Assembly: GCA_937625935.1 (NCBI GenBank)
Contig: OW569356.1
Span: 310,001-374,000, forward strand
Source: Tetramitus jugosus
Taxonomy: Eukaryota; Heterolobosea; Eutetramitea; Acrasida; Vahlkampfiidae
Direction: 5' to 3'
Length of the DNA: 64,000 nt
Made by a program: the position numbers and the translations under genes. The notes beneath the pieces are model-generated. The model saw nothing but the letters and a program-made list of their open reading frames with translations, searched no databases and had not been told where the DNA came from. Of the stretch, positions 8,749 to 18,209 are shown piece after piece (position 1 is the first letter of the stretch; every line of letters starts with the position of its first letter).

Positions 8749-10812
8749 TCATTGATATTGGATAGTCATTAGGTGCTTCCATTTTCTTAAATTCTTCATA
8801 CCCTCAAGCGTGTTTCTTCTCTTTGGAACCGAGTAAAAATTGATAAAACTCTTAATAGACTCATAACTTGGTTTCAGGTTTCTCTCTGAATGCATTTGGT
8901 ATAATTTCAGCGCTTCCCGTTCTTTCTCTCGCATTAGATAACCTCCAATCATGAGTTCCAGTGAAGTTTTGGTAACTTGCTTGCCACGCTCAATCATCAT
9001 CCGACTGAACACTTCTCGTGCTTCATTCATATCAACATTACCCTCCGTCGAGCAATAGTACGCGATAAACCGGTGATAGATATCGAAAGGTAGTTGTCTA
9101 TACTTTTTCTTCATTAAACGGAAGACAGTCCATGCCTGATTAATGTTATGTTGCTTGATAAATGCAGATATTAATATTTGATATGATGTTTCGTCATCTG
9201 CTTGCGATTCCAATAGTAACTCGTACGCTCGATCAGGGTTATTTTGCTGACAGTACGCAGATAGAAGAATGTTAAAACATTTTGGATCTCTTGGCATTTT
9301 CAGGTCATTCTCCAAATAGTCAAGTGTACGCTCAATCTCCGTAGTATATGGACCATAATTCAAAAGTGCTTGCAATGTACCATAAATTATTAAAATCTTA
9401 TCATTTTCCTGTAATTGGACATCAGATAATGCTTCTATAAACTGTTTTCTCGCAGTGTCAATGTCTCCCTTAATAATCTGCAATACAACCGCTTCAGTAA
9501 TGAGAGATGAAGGTTGTGGTATTCCAGCACTCTTGACATGATTGACAATATTGACTGCTTCTTCAACTGCTCCATTCTTCTTGTACAAGGTGACCATCAA
9601 TCGATACGTGTATAAAGTTGGTTCCAATCCATACTTTTTCTTGATATCGTCGAATAATTTTTTCGTTTGTTCTAAATTGTTATTATCTCCGTAGCATGTC
9701 AGAATTTGATTCAACATGGCAAAACTAGGAACGATCTTAAAATTGTCAAACATAATATTCATAAGGGAGTGGGCATAGAAGGCGTTATTTCGTGCAACCA
9801 GGGCAGATATCAAATAATCAAACGTAACTCGATCGGGTTTCATGTTGTCAGACTCTGATTGTAACATGTACTCAAACACTTCACACCCGGCCCATAGACG
9901 ATTATTCTCAATTAAGGCACTAATCAATTGATTGCACATCTTTGAACTCCACTGCTTAATAATTGCGTGATTCGAATTAACATCCAAAATGCGGTCAATA
10001 GAACGAAAATATCCAATCTGTATACATGCGGAGAACATCTTGCGCATAAAAGCACCGGACAGCTCAACTGGCGAGTTGACATAGAGTCGCAATGCCTGTC
10101 TCGGTCTTTTATTCTGAATCAACCCCAAAATAAGAATAGCAATGACATCCGGACCAATATTCGACTCATTCAATTGATTCTTAAACATTTGAAGAGCAAC
10201 ATCAATACGTCCCTCTCTATTAAAATAATCAATACAAGCATTGGCCGTCACTGCGTCAATAGGCACTCCGTACTTCATGGAGAATGCTTGAACCTTCATC
10301 AAGTATTCCAAATTTTCCCTCTTGCACAACATGATCATCAAATGATTGATTGCTTTGTTTACACAGTCCAATAGAGCAACTCGTTGCGTATCTGTTCCGT
10401 CCTTTTCCTTCATTTCTTCCTCTTGAGTGACAACATTGTCGAGAAAAGTAGTGGTCAAAAGGATCAAGTCTTTGGACGGCAATAGATTTCGAGTGAACGC
10501 CGAATAAGGAATACTCTTTGGTGGCAGCACCGCTCGATTCAATTGAGCATTAATAGAGTTGATCGTTTCATTGAGGTCATACTTTACGGCAGATGCTTGC
10601 AATGGATGCAAAATGCTGCTGACTCTAGACGCGTTCTTGTCGTACCGTTCCTTCTGTTGGATCGCTGAGGCAACAGAGTTGGTTGATGACGATCGCAATA
10701 AATATCCAAATTGATTCCAAACCACCAGGTGAGGCAACCTTGGTTCTCGAACCAAGCTGTTTCGCGACAGCAAGTGTCTGTTCATGCAAACACGGTTCAA
10801 GCTTCTGTGCAT
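8749..10812 (-). CDS. Mitochondrial pentatricopeptide repeat (PPR) protein
   Basis: 687 aa, intronless. The N-terminus is rich in Arg, Ser and Leu with few acidic residues (MHRSLNRVCMNRHLLSR), as in a mitochondrial presequence. From about residue 165 on, 35-residue helical hairpins repeat. Units such as PDRVTFDYLISALVARN, EPTLYTYRLMVTLYKKNGA and DPKCFNILLSAYCQQNNPD carry the P-class PPR pattern. Such proteins bind organellar RNA and act in its stability, processing or translation. The target is unknown. The repeat count looks near a dozen, judged by eye. Confidence 0.88.
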   Translation of the reverse strand: MHRSLNRVCMNRHLLSRNSLVREPRLPHLVVWNQFGYLLRSSSTNSVASAIQQKERYDKNASRVSSILHPLQASAVKYDLNETINSINAQLNRAVLPPKSIPYSAFTRNLLPSKDLILLTTTFLDNVVTQEEEMKEKDGTDTQRVALLDCVNKAINHLMIMLCKRENLEYLMKVQAFSMKYGVPIDAVTANACIDYFNREGRIDVALQMFKNQLNESNIGPDVIAILILGLIQNKRPRQALRLYVNSPVELSGAFMRKMFSACIQIGYFRSIDRILDVNSNHAIIKQWSSKMCNQLISALIENNRLWAGCEVFEYMLQSESDNMKPDRVTFDYLISALVARNNAFYAHSLMNIMFDNFKIVPSFAMLNQILTCYGDNNNLEQTKKLFDDIKKKYGLEPTLYTYRLMVTLYKKNGAVEEAVNIVNHVKSAGIPQPSSLITEAVVLQIIKGDIDTARKQFIEALSDVQLQENDKILIIYGTLQALLNYGPYTTEIERTLDYLENDLKMPRDPKCFNILLSAYCQQNNPDRAYELLLESQADDETSYQILISAFIKQHNINQAWTVFRLMKKKYRQLPFDIYHRFIAYYCSTEGNVDMNEAREVFSRMMIERGKQVTKTSLELMIGGYLMREKEREALKLYQMHSERNLKPSYESIKSFINFYSVPKRRNTLEGMKNLRKWKHLMTIQYQ

Positions 10813-10989
10813 TTTTCGTCAATTTTTTTCCGATGTTCGGGAGATTTCAATTGTAATGTTGTTGTAAGTTCCTGTTTCCCCGAATTCTATTGTTAGAGAA
10901 GTTTTCCAAGGAGAAGTGATCGAAAAAGTTTGTTCAACAAAAAGCTTCAGAAACCATCAAACAGAACGCACATATTTGATATTCTCAAA

Positions 10990-12431
10990 ATGCAAAATCT
11001 CTTCCAAGCAGCTCAAGCCAGATCCACCCAAGGTGGTGTCAAACCTCTATTAGAGTTCAGAGCAGGAAAAATGACCCGTAACGGATCAACAGTCACCGCT
11101 GACACAAGAAAAGGACTTGTGCAAATTACTGTCGAAGAATCGATACTCCATTTCAAGTGGAGAGATCGCACAACTAATACCATTGAGGATGACTTGATGA
11201 TCTTCCCAGATGAAGCTGTTTTTAAGCGCGTTGATAAAGTGAAGGATGGCCGTGTTTACGTGTTGGAGTTTACTGGCGGAGGTAGAGAAATGTTCTTTTG
11301 GTTACAGGAGCCAAAGACTGACAAGGATGAAGCGAATTGCACATCTCTGAACGAATTCATTAAGAATCCACCTCAAAACGCACAATCTGCCACACAGCAA
11401 CAAAACTTTTTGAACATGTTCAGTCAACAAGGTGGAGCTGCGTCAGCATCGAGACAACAAAGTGCAGTTGAATTGGATCAATTGCAAAGAATTTTGCAAG
11501 GATTGGGCGCTGCTCCTCAAGCACAGCAACAACAACAACAGCAGCAGCAGCCAACTACTCAACAACAACAACCAACTTCATCTACAACAACAAACAGCGA
11601 CAATCAAGCAACTCAGCAACAAGGTATGAAAATTCCCGTTTATATGATGATCACAGTATTGTGAGTGTGTTTGTGTGTTCTATTTTGCCAAATTCAATTG
11701 TTTTTTATATTTCGTGCGCAATGCTGAATGTCCAACATCAACATCATCAACAACAACGAAAACAATATCCCATCTTGATCTTGCGAAGCTCTACAAGAAG
11801 CTCTTGCTTCTCTTTCAGGCATGCAATCTAGGAGTGGTAATCGCAGTGCAGGACCTAATCTATCGTCCGTATTGAACTCTGATGGTGTGAGCACTGCGTT
11901 GCGCCAACATCCTGAAATGATTCAACAATTAATTGAACATTTGCCCGAAGGTGACAAACAGGCAGACTTGGAAACTGTGATTGATCATGTTAGGTCTCCA
12001 CAGTTCAGGCAATCAATTGATGCCTTTTACCGAGCCTTGCAACAATCACCCGAAGCAGTTTGTTATTCAATTGGAATTAGACCGACCACTGATTTGTTAA
12101 CAAAGATTTATTCTGGATCAGGTGAGCTATCATCATCTTACTTTTCTGTTGCAAATGTGGAGGAAGAGTTGAAATAACAATGGGAGGGGACATGGATGCA
12201 TTCTGCGATATATAGATTCTGTTGAATTGGCACACTGACACAAAACTCACACGCACACATGCTCTTTTCCACCTTCTGTTCTTCTCTTTCCTCCTGCATG
12301 TGGCAATATCAATTTACTCACGCATTCTCTTTTTTTCTCATAAAACAGGTGCTGAAGCATTGGTGAATGCTGTGAATGAACAAGAAAAGAAGGATGACAA
12401 GAAGGACGATCAAATGGAAACTGATGAGTGA
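10990..12431 (+). CDS. ADRM1: Proteasomal ubiquitin receptor Rpn13/ADRM1
   Basis: Three exons: 10990-11623, 11819-12121 (an alternative in-frame acceptor gives 11789) and 12349-12431, about 339 aa (349 with the other acceptor). An upstream in-frame ATG at 10930 is probably leader sequence; MQNLFQAAQ at 10990 fits the family start. Residues 15-125 are the Pru domain (VKPLLEFRAGKM, LHFKWRDR, GREMFFWLQEP), which binds ubiquitin and Rpn2. A Gln-rich linker follows, with VELDQLQRILQGL like the segment before the human DEUBAD. Exons 2 and 3 encode the DEUBAD (LRQHPEMIQQLIEHLPEG, SPQFRQSIDAFYRAL), which recruits the deubiquitinase Uch37. The acidic tail KKDDQMETDE also resembles human Rpn13. Introns are 195 (or 165) and 227 nt. 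Confidence 0.93.
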
Positions 12432-12521
12432 ATTATTCGACGATAAATTGTAAACTACTATTCCCCAATTACTCATTTGTACAAATATTTGATATAAAGA
12501 TTTATTAGTTCTTGTCTCTTT

Positions 12522-13730
12522 TTATTGAAGCCAAGTATGATTGTATACAATAGTGCGTAGGAATCCATCCTTTGAGTTCGAGCTGATCGCCTCACGGATG
12601 GTTTGCAAGTATTGACTACTCGTACCTGAAGTCTGCTCTTTCAGTGTATCCAGAGAGGTGACACTATCTCCATCCTTGTAAAACCAATCCTCCATCAACA
12701 AGTACTGTGGAGGGGCCATTGGAATTTTGGTCTGTGTTTTACTTTGAATTGTTCGTTCAATGACTCGTGCGTTCGTCTCCAAGTTTTCATCAGATTGTCT
12801 CACCAACAACCACACAATGATTCCTATCATTCGACGGATTTGATGTTTCATGAATCCTGTTCCATGCAATCGGATTTGCAGGAAACGAGCATCACCAACA
12901 GAAACTATTGGCTCGTCAGGGTGTAGTCTCACTGAGAAAATAGTTCGAATACAATTTTCTTTCTTCTGGTCAGTATAATTATGAAACGAATGTGAACCCT
13001 CAAAGCAACCAAGTAGCTTGTTTACTTGATCTATGTCAAGCTTGTCTCCAAAGTACCGACACGGCATCAAATAGATGTACTGCCGACTTGCGCAATCACT
13101 GATAGCATTGAAGGAATCCGTAACTGGAACAGCACCATGCACAACAATCGACTCTTCCTTCTCTTTCAGATAGGTGTTGACTCGATGACACATTGTACTT
13201 AGCAGAGAACTCTCGTTTTCAACTCCATTGTCAGCATCTTTTGTGCTAGATAGACATAACCTGGCACAAAACAAATTGCGAAGTGCATGAACACCCTTAT
13301 CGGTTCTTGAAGTTGCATGAATGCTCGAATCGAAAGAAGAATTAGATGGTATATACCCCAATTCAAATAATGCTTCAATGAGAACAGCCATGATTGTTTT
13401 CGATGGAGCTTGAAAGGTCGTATGTCTACCCGCATTTCGGGTGCCATCTTGAACAGAACTCGATGAGAACCATTTCAATGAGGAGTTTTGTGTCTGCAGG
13501 CCAGAATACAATGTACCTACATAGGATATGCAAAGAGCATATTTTGGAAAGTGAGGAAGTTCGATATCAATCTCATTTTGGAGATGAGGCGATTCATTAG
13601 AGACTGCTTGGATGAATTTTCTTCTCTTGGAAGGCACAAACTCCTTGGACCGATACACCACAGGACAGCCATTGTTCAATTGTGATGATTCCAAAACATC
13701 TTCTTCTTTCTCATTCTCTTGACGGTTCAT
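12522..13730 (-). CDS. tRNA pseudouridine synthase, TruA/PUS1 family
   Basis: 402 aa, intronless. TruA-family enzymes turn uridine into pseudouridine in tRNA, PUS1 mainly at positions 27/28 and elsewhere. The motif ISYVGTLYSGLQTQ (about 69-82) and the catalytic loop ATSRTDKGVHAL with the nucleophile Asp144 are present. Further on, SFHNYTDQK and the RLHGTGFMKHQIRRMIGII segment match the C-terminal half of the fold. The N-terminal 60 residues are charged and not conserved. It is probably nuclear/cytosolic, since no organelle presequence is visible. PUS1 and PUS3 cannot be separated by eye, so no symbol is given. Confidence 0.9.
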   Translation of the reverse strand: MNRQENEKEEDVLESSQLNNGCPVVYRSKEFVPSKRRKFIQAVSNESPHLQNEIDIELPHFPKYALCISYVGTLYSGLQTQNSSLKWFSSSSVQDGTRNAGRHTTFQAPSKTIMAVLIEALFELGYIPSNSSFDSSIHATSRTDKGVHALRNLFCARLCLSSTKDADNGVENESSLLSTMCHRVNTYLKEKEESIVVHGAVPVTDSFNAISDCASRQYIYLMPCRYFGDKLDIDQVNKLLGCFEGSHSFHNYTDQKKENCIRTIFSVRLHPDEPIVSVGDARFLQIRLHGTGFMKHQIRRMIGIIVWLLVRQSDENLETNARVIERTIQSKTQTKIPMAPPQYLLMEDWFYKDGDSVTSLDTLKEQTSGTSSQYLQTIREAISSNSKDGFLRTIVYNHTWLQ

Positions 13731-13806
13731 TTGTTTTTTTTGTTTGATTTGACAGTCAAGTAAATGATATTTTGGCTACTAACTTACAATTCCTTTATTC
13801 ATTGCC

Positions 13807-14343
13807 TTAACTCTCACTGGATTGCTCCAATGGTTCTAACACTCGGATCAAATGATCCAATAAATCAGTCTGAGTGATGACACCAACCAACTTGTTGGTG
13901 TCTTTCTCGAGCACTGGCAGCACACCCTTCTTGCATAGCCTCATAATTTTGCATGCCGCCAATATGCTTTCATCGTCCGATATGGTGTACAATGATTTCT
14001 GCATGGCTTCTCCAATTTTGTGCTCCTTGAGAATAGCTATCATCTCTTTGAGGTGAATATCGGGATCAATGACAGGGGAAGCAGCAACAAGCCTCATGTC
14101 TCTCTCAGTGATCACACCGACCAGAGGTTCGTTTTCCTTGGATGAGTCAACCACGGGCAAATGCCTAATATCGTATTGAAGCATCAGCTGTAGAGCTTTG
14201 TCCAATGTTTGATTCACGTCAACTGTGATGAGTCGTTGATGAGAAATGAGATCTCGAGCAAAGAGAAATTTGTTCTCGGAGTCACTTGGTTTCGTGATAG
14301 GTTTGGTCTGTGTTGTATGAGACTCGTCTGATGTAGAGGTCAT
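13807..14343 (-). CDS. Stand-alone CBS-domain pair protein
   Basis: 178 aa from the first ATG (14343). It is made almost wholly of two CBS domains: about 30-95 (RLITVDVNQTLDKALQLM, HLPVVD, LVGVITERDM) and about 110-172 (SLYTISDDESILAACKIM, GVLPVLE, LVGVITQTDLL). Such pairs bind adenosine nucleotides as energy sensors; here no effector domain is attached. A partner protein cannot be named. It is divergent with the fructose-1,6-bisphosphatase gene; a link to carbon metabolism would be speculation. Confidence 0.88.
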   Translation of the reverse strand: MTSTSDESHTTQTKPITKPSDSENKFLFARDLISHQRLITVDVNQTLDKALQLMLQYDIRHLPVVDSSKENEPLVGVITERDMRLVAASPVIDPDIHLKEMIAILKEHKIGEAMQKSLYTISDDESILAACKIMRLCKKGVLPVLEKDTNKLVGVITQTDLLDHLIRVLEPLEQSSES

Positions 14344-14863
14344 TTTGTAGTTCTTATTGTAGTACAAACTAACTTTGATGAATTCGAGGGTGGGGATCTG
14401 AATCGGATTTGAGTAAAGTGCAAAGTAAAAGGTTGTTCTCAGAAGGTTTTGTAACTCTTGTGGTCAACAAAGAACCCATCATGCCGAGATCTCTTAGCCA
14501 ACCAAAAATACAAGATTCGCGAGTAAAGATCACAAAAATATTCCTGCGACAACGAGTGCACTGCACGGAATTCAACAAGAACAAGCTCTCACAAACCAAT
14601 GAATAAGTTGAATGAGATCACTAGGTGTAAGTTGTTACAAGGGCCACCTTTTTAGCCCCAGGATCACACAGCATCGTCGTTGCTCCGCAATTTTGGAGCA
14701 TCCAGCAACAAAATGATAGACTAAAAATAGTAACGCCGCGTGTTGTTGATTGGATTCTGATCAAAAGCTTTTTCCATCAAAGATGATTGTAACAACAACA
14801 ATCCTGTAAAAACAACAACAACAATAACACACACTTTGGCCAAAGCACAACAACAACAACAAT
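14344..14863. promoter_or_regulatory. Divergent intergenic region, CBS gene / FBP gene
   Basis: 520 bp between two divergently transcribed genes. It holds no conserved ORF or RNA gene that I can see. A 6-bp inverted repeat lies at 14681-14686/14695-14700, and a perfect 12-bp palindrome CTTTGGCCAAAG at 14834-14845, just before the CAA-rich leader of FBP. No promoter element can be named with confidence. Confidence 0.5.
14848..14862 (+). repeat. (CAA)5 tract directly before the FBP start codon
   Basis: Five CAA units end one base before the ATG at 14864. Another CAA-rich stretch lies at about 14797-14825, so the whole leader is unstructured and free of G. Confidence 0.9.
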
Positions 14864-15904
14864 ATGACCCTTGCTCCAAACAGACACAACAACGCACCAA
14901 GAACCCTGACTCAAGCTCTCATTGAAGAGTATCACGATCAACAAGAACAAGCTGAATTCATTGTCTTGTTCAGTGCCATTCAACAAGCATGCAAGAATAT
15001 AGCATCTGCCATCCGTACTGCCCCACTCGATCAATTGACTGGACTGGCTGGAACCAAGAATAGCATGGGTGAAGAAGTGAAGCAATTGGATGTCATCTCC
15101 AACAATTACTTTATCGATGCACTCATGTCATGTGAGAGAGTGTGTGCCATGGTGAGTGAAGAAGATGGTGAGGTCATCCAAGTTCCAAAGCAATTGAGAC
15201 GTGGTCCATACGTTGTTGCTTTTGATCCATTGGACGGATCGAGCAACATTGATGTTGCTGTGCCCGTTGGCAGCATCTTTTCCATTTACAAGAGAAGAAC
15301 ACCATCGAGTGAGGAAGTTGATTTGGAAAAGGATATCCTGCAGAATGGAAATTCCATTTTGTGCAGTGGTTATGCACTGTATGGCAGTTGCACTACGATT
15401 ATTGTGGCTACAAACAAGGGCGTCAACGGATATACGCTTGATCCTGTGAGTGGTGAATTTGTCAAGTCTCACTCGCAAATTCAAGTACCAAAGAAGGGCA
15501 CCATCTACTCTGTAAACGAAGGAAATGAGAAGACTTGGACACCTAGCACTCAAATGTACGTCAGAAACAAGAAGGGAGACAAGGACAAGGGACTTTCTCC
15601 ATACTCGCTGCGTTATGTGGGATCAATGGTTGCTGACATTCATAGAACATTGTTCAAGGGCGGCATTTTCTTCTATCCTGCTGACATTAAGTCTCCAGAG
15701 GGTAAGCTCAGACTGCTGTACGAGTGCAATCCAATGAGTTTTATTGTGGAAAAGGCTGGTGGAAAGGCCATGATTGGACACAAGGAAGGCAGAGTTCTAG
15801 ATTTCAATCCAAAGACAATTCATCAACGATGCCCAATCTATCTTGGATCATCTGACGATGTGGATGAAGTCTTGGAATGTATGAGACAATGTGACCAAAA
15901 CTAA
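14864..15904 (+). CDS. FBP: Fructose-1,6-bisphosphatase, class I
   Basis: 346 aa, intronless, the usual length. It hydrolyses fructose 1,6-bisphosphate to fructose 6-phosphate in gluconeogenesis. Metal and substrate motifs are intact: GEEVKQLDVISN (about 69-80), the acidic pair near 99-101, DPLDGSSNID (Asp121, Asp124) and LRYVGSMVADIHRTLFKGG with GIFFYPAD. The C-terminal segment SFIVEKAGGKA is typical. The N-terminal residues 10-45 resemble the AMP-binding helix region of eukaryotic enzymes, though I cannot confirm each contact. No targeting peptide, so cytosolic is expected. Confidence 0.97.
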   Translation: MTLAPNRHNNAPRTLTQALIEEYHDQQEQAEFIVLFSAIQQACKNIASAIRTAPLDQLTGLAGTKNSMGEEVKQLDVISNNYFIDALMSCERVCAMVSEEDGEVIQVPKQLRRGPYVVAFDPLDGSSNIDVAVPVGSIFSIYKRRTPSSEEVDLEKDILQNGNSILCSGYALYGSCTTIIVATNKGVNGYTLDPVSGEFVKSHSQIQVPKKGTIYSVNEGNEKTWTPSTQMYVRNKKGDKDKGLSPYSLRYVGSMVADIHRTLFKGGIFFYPADIKSPEGKLRLLYECNPMSFIVEKAGGKAMIGHKEGRVLDFNPKTIHQRCPIYLGSSDDVDEVLECMRQCDQN

Positions 15905-16004
15905 GCTGCTTTGTTGTTATAAAATCTTTTGTTGAACCACACATTCACACCTTTTTACGGATTGTTCTGGCAGTTACATTATATCTCCGCAATGAAACAA
16001 CAAC

Positions 16005-18104
16005 ATGCCTCACAATACTTCTCTAAGAGAGAAGAAAAAGATCCAGCGAGAGACTAGTGAGAGTAGTGAGAAGGAAGGATCTCAACTTGATTACTTTCGG
16101 GGTCTTGATCCGAACTTGAATGCTGCAGAGTTGTGTCGAAAACTGGGTTTTACTTTCTATGATGTTGAATCACTGAATCCCTACATGAAAGAGAATGAAA
16201 GATATTCGAGGTTGAGTCACCTTGACTCGAAATATACTGATTTAGGTACAAATAACAGGGACAACAATCTTCCGAAAGACAGTTCTGTTCAAGTGTTGTT
16301 AAGCAAGACAATAGATGCCAGTAAATCAGATATGTTATCAGCGCACGAATTGAAGAACCTTCTTTATGAGGAGTATGCGAGCAAGTATCTGCAGAAAATG
16401 GGAGTTTCTGAAACACCACAGAATGTAGCACTCTTATTGAAAAAGTTTCCGATTGATTCATGTTATGTGGAGAGAAGGAGAGGACATCAGGGAACATACT
16501 TGAACTTCTGTCTGACAAATGGAAATCCCAACACTTCTTCAGCTCCAGTTTTTCGTTCGACTCCTCCTGCTAACTTGGATCTATTCAATGAGAAGTTGTT
16601 AGAAAGAGTATCGAACTCTACCACACCCCCTAGTATATCTGCAGCGACTTTTGAGTCGAATCCTGTTAAGAAATCCGACTACTTGTTCACTAATACTCTA
16701 CCGAAGTTTGAAGAATATTCGAAACGATATATTTTCCCCTATAACTTAAAACACAAGTATAGGTCCATTGATAACGAACAAGATTTGTTGGCAACAGCCA
16801 TTAAAGACAGGAACGACTCAAAAACAGAATGTATATATGAAATCATGATGAATGATAGAGAATATGAAAAATGGGAGCAAGAAAACATGACACTTCTTTC
16901 TTCGATAACTTCTTTACAGCAGAGTGGAAAGAAATCATATTTAACGCCTCTTCTTCAGAAAAACAGTGTTGCTAGTAACTTGGGCAGTATACACACACAA
17001 GGAAGTAATTCGGTTTCAACGCCTGCAACAAAGTGGGATTCTATTAAGACTGACAAAACGTTCACGGGGAGTGACTCCATTATGTTTAGTGATTCGAGCA
17101 ACTTGAAACATAGATTCTCGGGTGTTTTCAATCATGATTCAAAACTCATTGCAGCACGAAACGACACAACAACTAACATCGCGATTAAATACAAGTTGAT
17201 CGATGTAGAGCTGAGCAAACCTCCTTTTCTAGCCAACAGCGAGATCCTCAACTTACAAACTAAATTTATTACAGAATTCCCCTTTCATCTGTGGAACAAA
17301 TCGGTTGTGGATGACAATCATAGGAGGGAAATCAGGAAAATCATATGTAACCCCAGATTAACTCACTTTATTCGATTATTCTCTGCCTTCTGTTACTGGA
17401 CTTTTCTCAACGAATTTGCTAGTCCAACTGAAGAAGAGGATCACCTCAAGGAGATTGAGAACTTTGATAACTCATTCCTTCGCGTCTATTCGGAAATTGT
17501 AAATATTGGGAAAACAAACAGAAAGTCGAAGAGAACTGTGACCATTAACTTACCGATAATCCTATTGTGCATCAGGGTAGTCACTGAAACAATATTTAAA
17601 GTATGCTATCAGAATTGGTGGGACACCCCCTACAGTAGTATTTTAACGCACCGCGTGGATCGTTTAGTTTCTTTCTTGTTTGATCCAGATGACTATCTTT
17701 CCCATCTAGCTCCAGTCGAATCAAATGTGAAGGAGAGACAGATAGCGAGCAAAATTAGCCGGCTGCACCGTGTAAAAGGATTAGAACAAACGGCCAAACA
17801 AAGAACGAGTTCTAAAGTGTACTCCATGAGTCCTGTCGTACGCTACATTCTCCAAGATGCAACGAGTTTTGGTGCTCGTAGCTTGATCAAACACCAATCC
17901 ATTAATCAGAGTCGATCAGTCACACCCGATCTTTGTCATGATGTTATTGGTTCTCGAGGTCCCTCACCTTCAGAACTCAGCATCTCCTCAATTGAGGGAT
18001 TTCATTCTCGAGACGAAGCGGTATCAAAGGCATTGAGGCCCTCCATGAGAGCTAAAATTATGGAAATATATGCACAACGTTTTACTGGAGGAGATAAAAT
18101 TTGA
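16005..18104 (+). CDS. Hypothetical protein, 699 aa
   Basis: Not recognised. One uninterrupted frame, starting at an ATG preceded by ACAACAAC. The N-terminus is basic and charged; residues 60-430 are rich in Ser, Thr and Asn with no repeat I can define. The most ordered part is about 425-600, with aromatic and hydrophobic helices (FPFHLWNKSVVDD, HFIRLFSAFCYWTFLNEFA, INLPIILLCIRVVTETIFKVCYQNWW) that could form an all-helical globular domain. There is no signal peptide or clear membrane span. The C-terminus is again Ser-rich. A link to protein phosphatase 1 regulators crossed my mind but is unsupported. Convergent with the carrier gene, 105 bp apart. Confidence 0.8.
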   Translation: MPHNTSLREKKKIQRETSESSEKEGSQLDYFRGLDPNLNAAELCRKLGFTFYDVESLNPYMKENERYSRLSHLDSKYTDLGTNNRDNNLPKDSSVQVLLSKTIDASKSDMLSAHELKNLLYEEYASKYLQKMGVSETPQNVALLLKKFPIDSCYVERRRGHQGTYLNFCLTNGNPNTSSAPVFRSTPPANLDLFNEKLLERVSNSTTPPSISAATFESNPVKKSDYLFTNTLPKFEEYSKRYIFPYNLKHKYRSIDNEQDLLATAIKDRNDSKTECIYEIMMNDREYEKWEQENMTLLSSITSLQQSGKKSYLTPLLQKNSVASNLGSIHTQGSNSVSTPATKWDSIKTDKTFTGSDSIMFSDSSNLKHRFSGVFNHDSKLIAARNDTTTNIAIKYKLIDVELSKPPFLANSEILNLQTKFITEFPFHLWNKSVVDDNHRREIRKIICNPRLTHFIRLFSAFCYWTFLNEFASPTEEEDHLKEIENFDNSFLRVYSEIVNIGKTNRKSKRTVTINLPIILLCIRVVTETIFKVCYQNWWDTPYSSILTHRVDRLVSFLFDPDDYLSHLAPVESNVKERQIASKISRLHRVKGLEQTAKQRTSSKVYSMSPVVRYILQDATSFGARSLIKHQSINQSRSVTPDLCHDVIGSRGPSPSELSISSIEGFHSRDEAVSKALRPSMRAKIMEIYAQRFTGGDKI

Positions 18105-18209
18105 GCTTGATTGTTTGTTACACAGTGTGTTCACTTGTTTATTACGAACCAAGATATACAACAAAAGTAATCAATTCATACATGAATGGATGCCTGGCAA
18201 TTTTTGTGA

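Noticed and set aside
14834-14845. Perfect 12-bp palindrome CTTTGGCCAAAG in the FBP leader
   Set aside because: A single palindrome of this length is not rare in 64 kb, and no second copy or known operator supports it.
16005-18104. Protein phosphatase 1 regulatory subunit 36-like function for the 699-aa protein
   Set aside because: No motif could be matched; the idea came from overall impression only.
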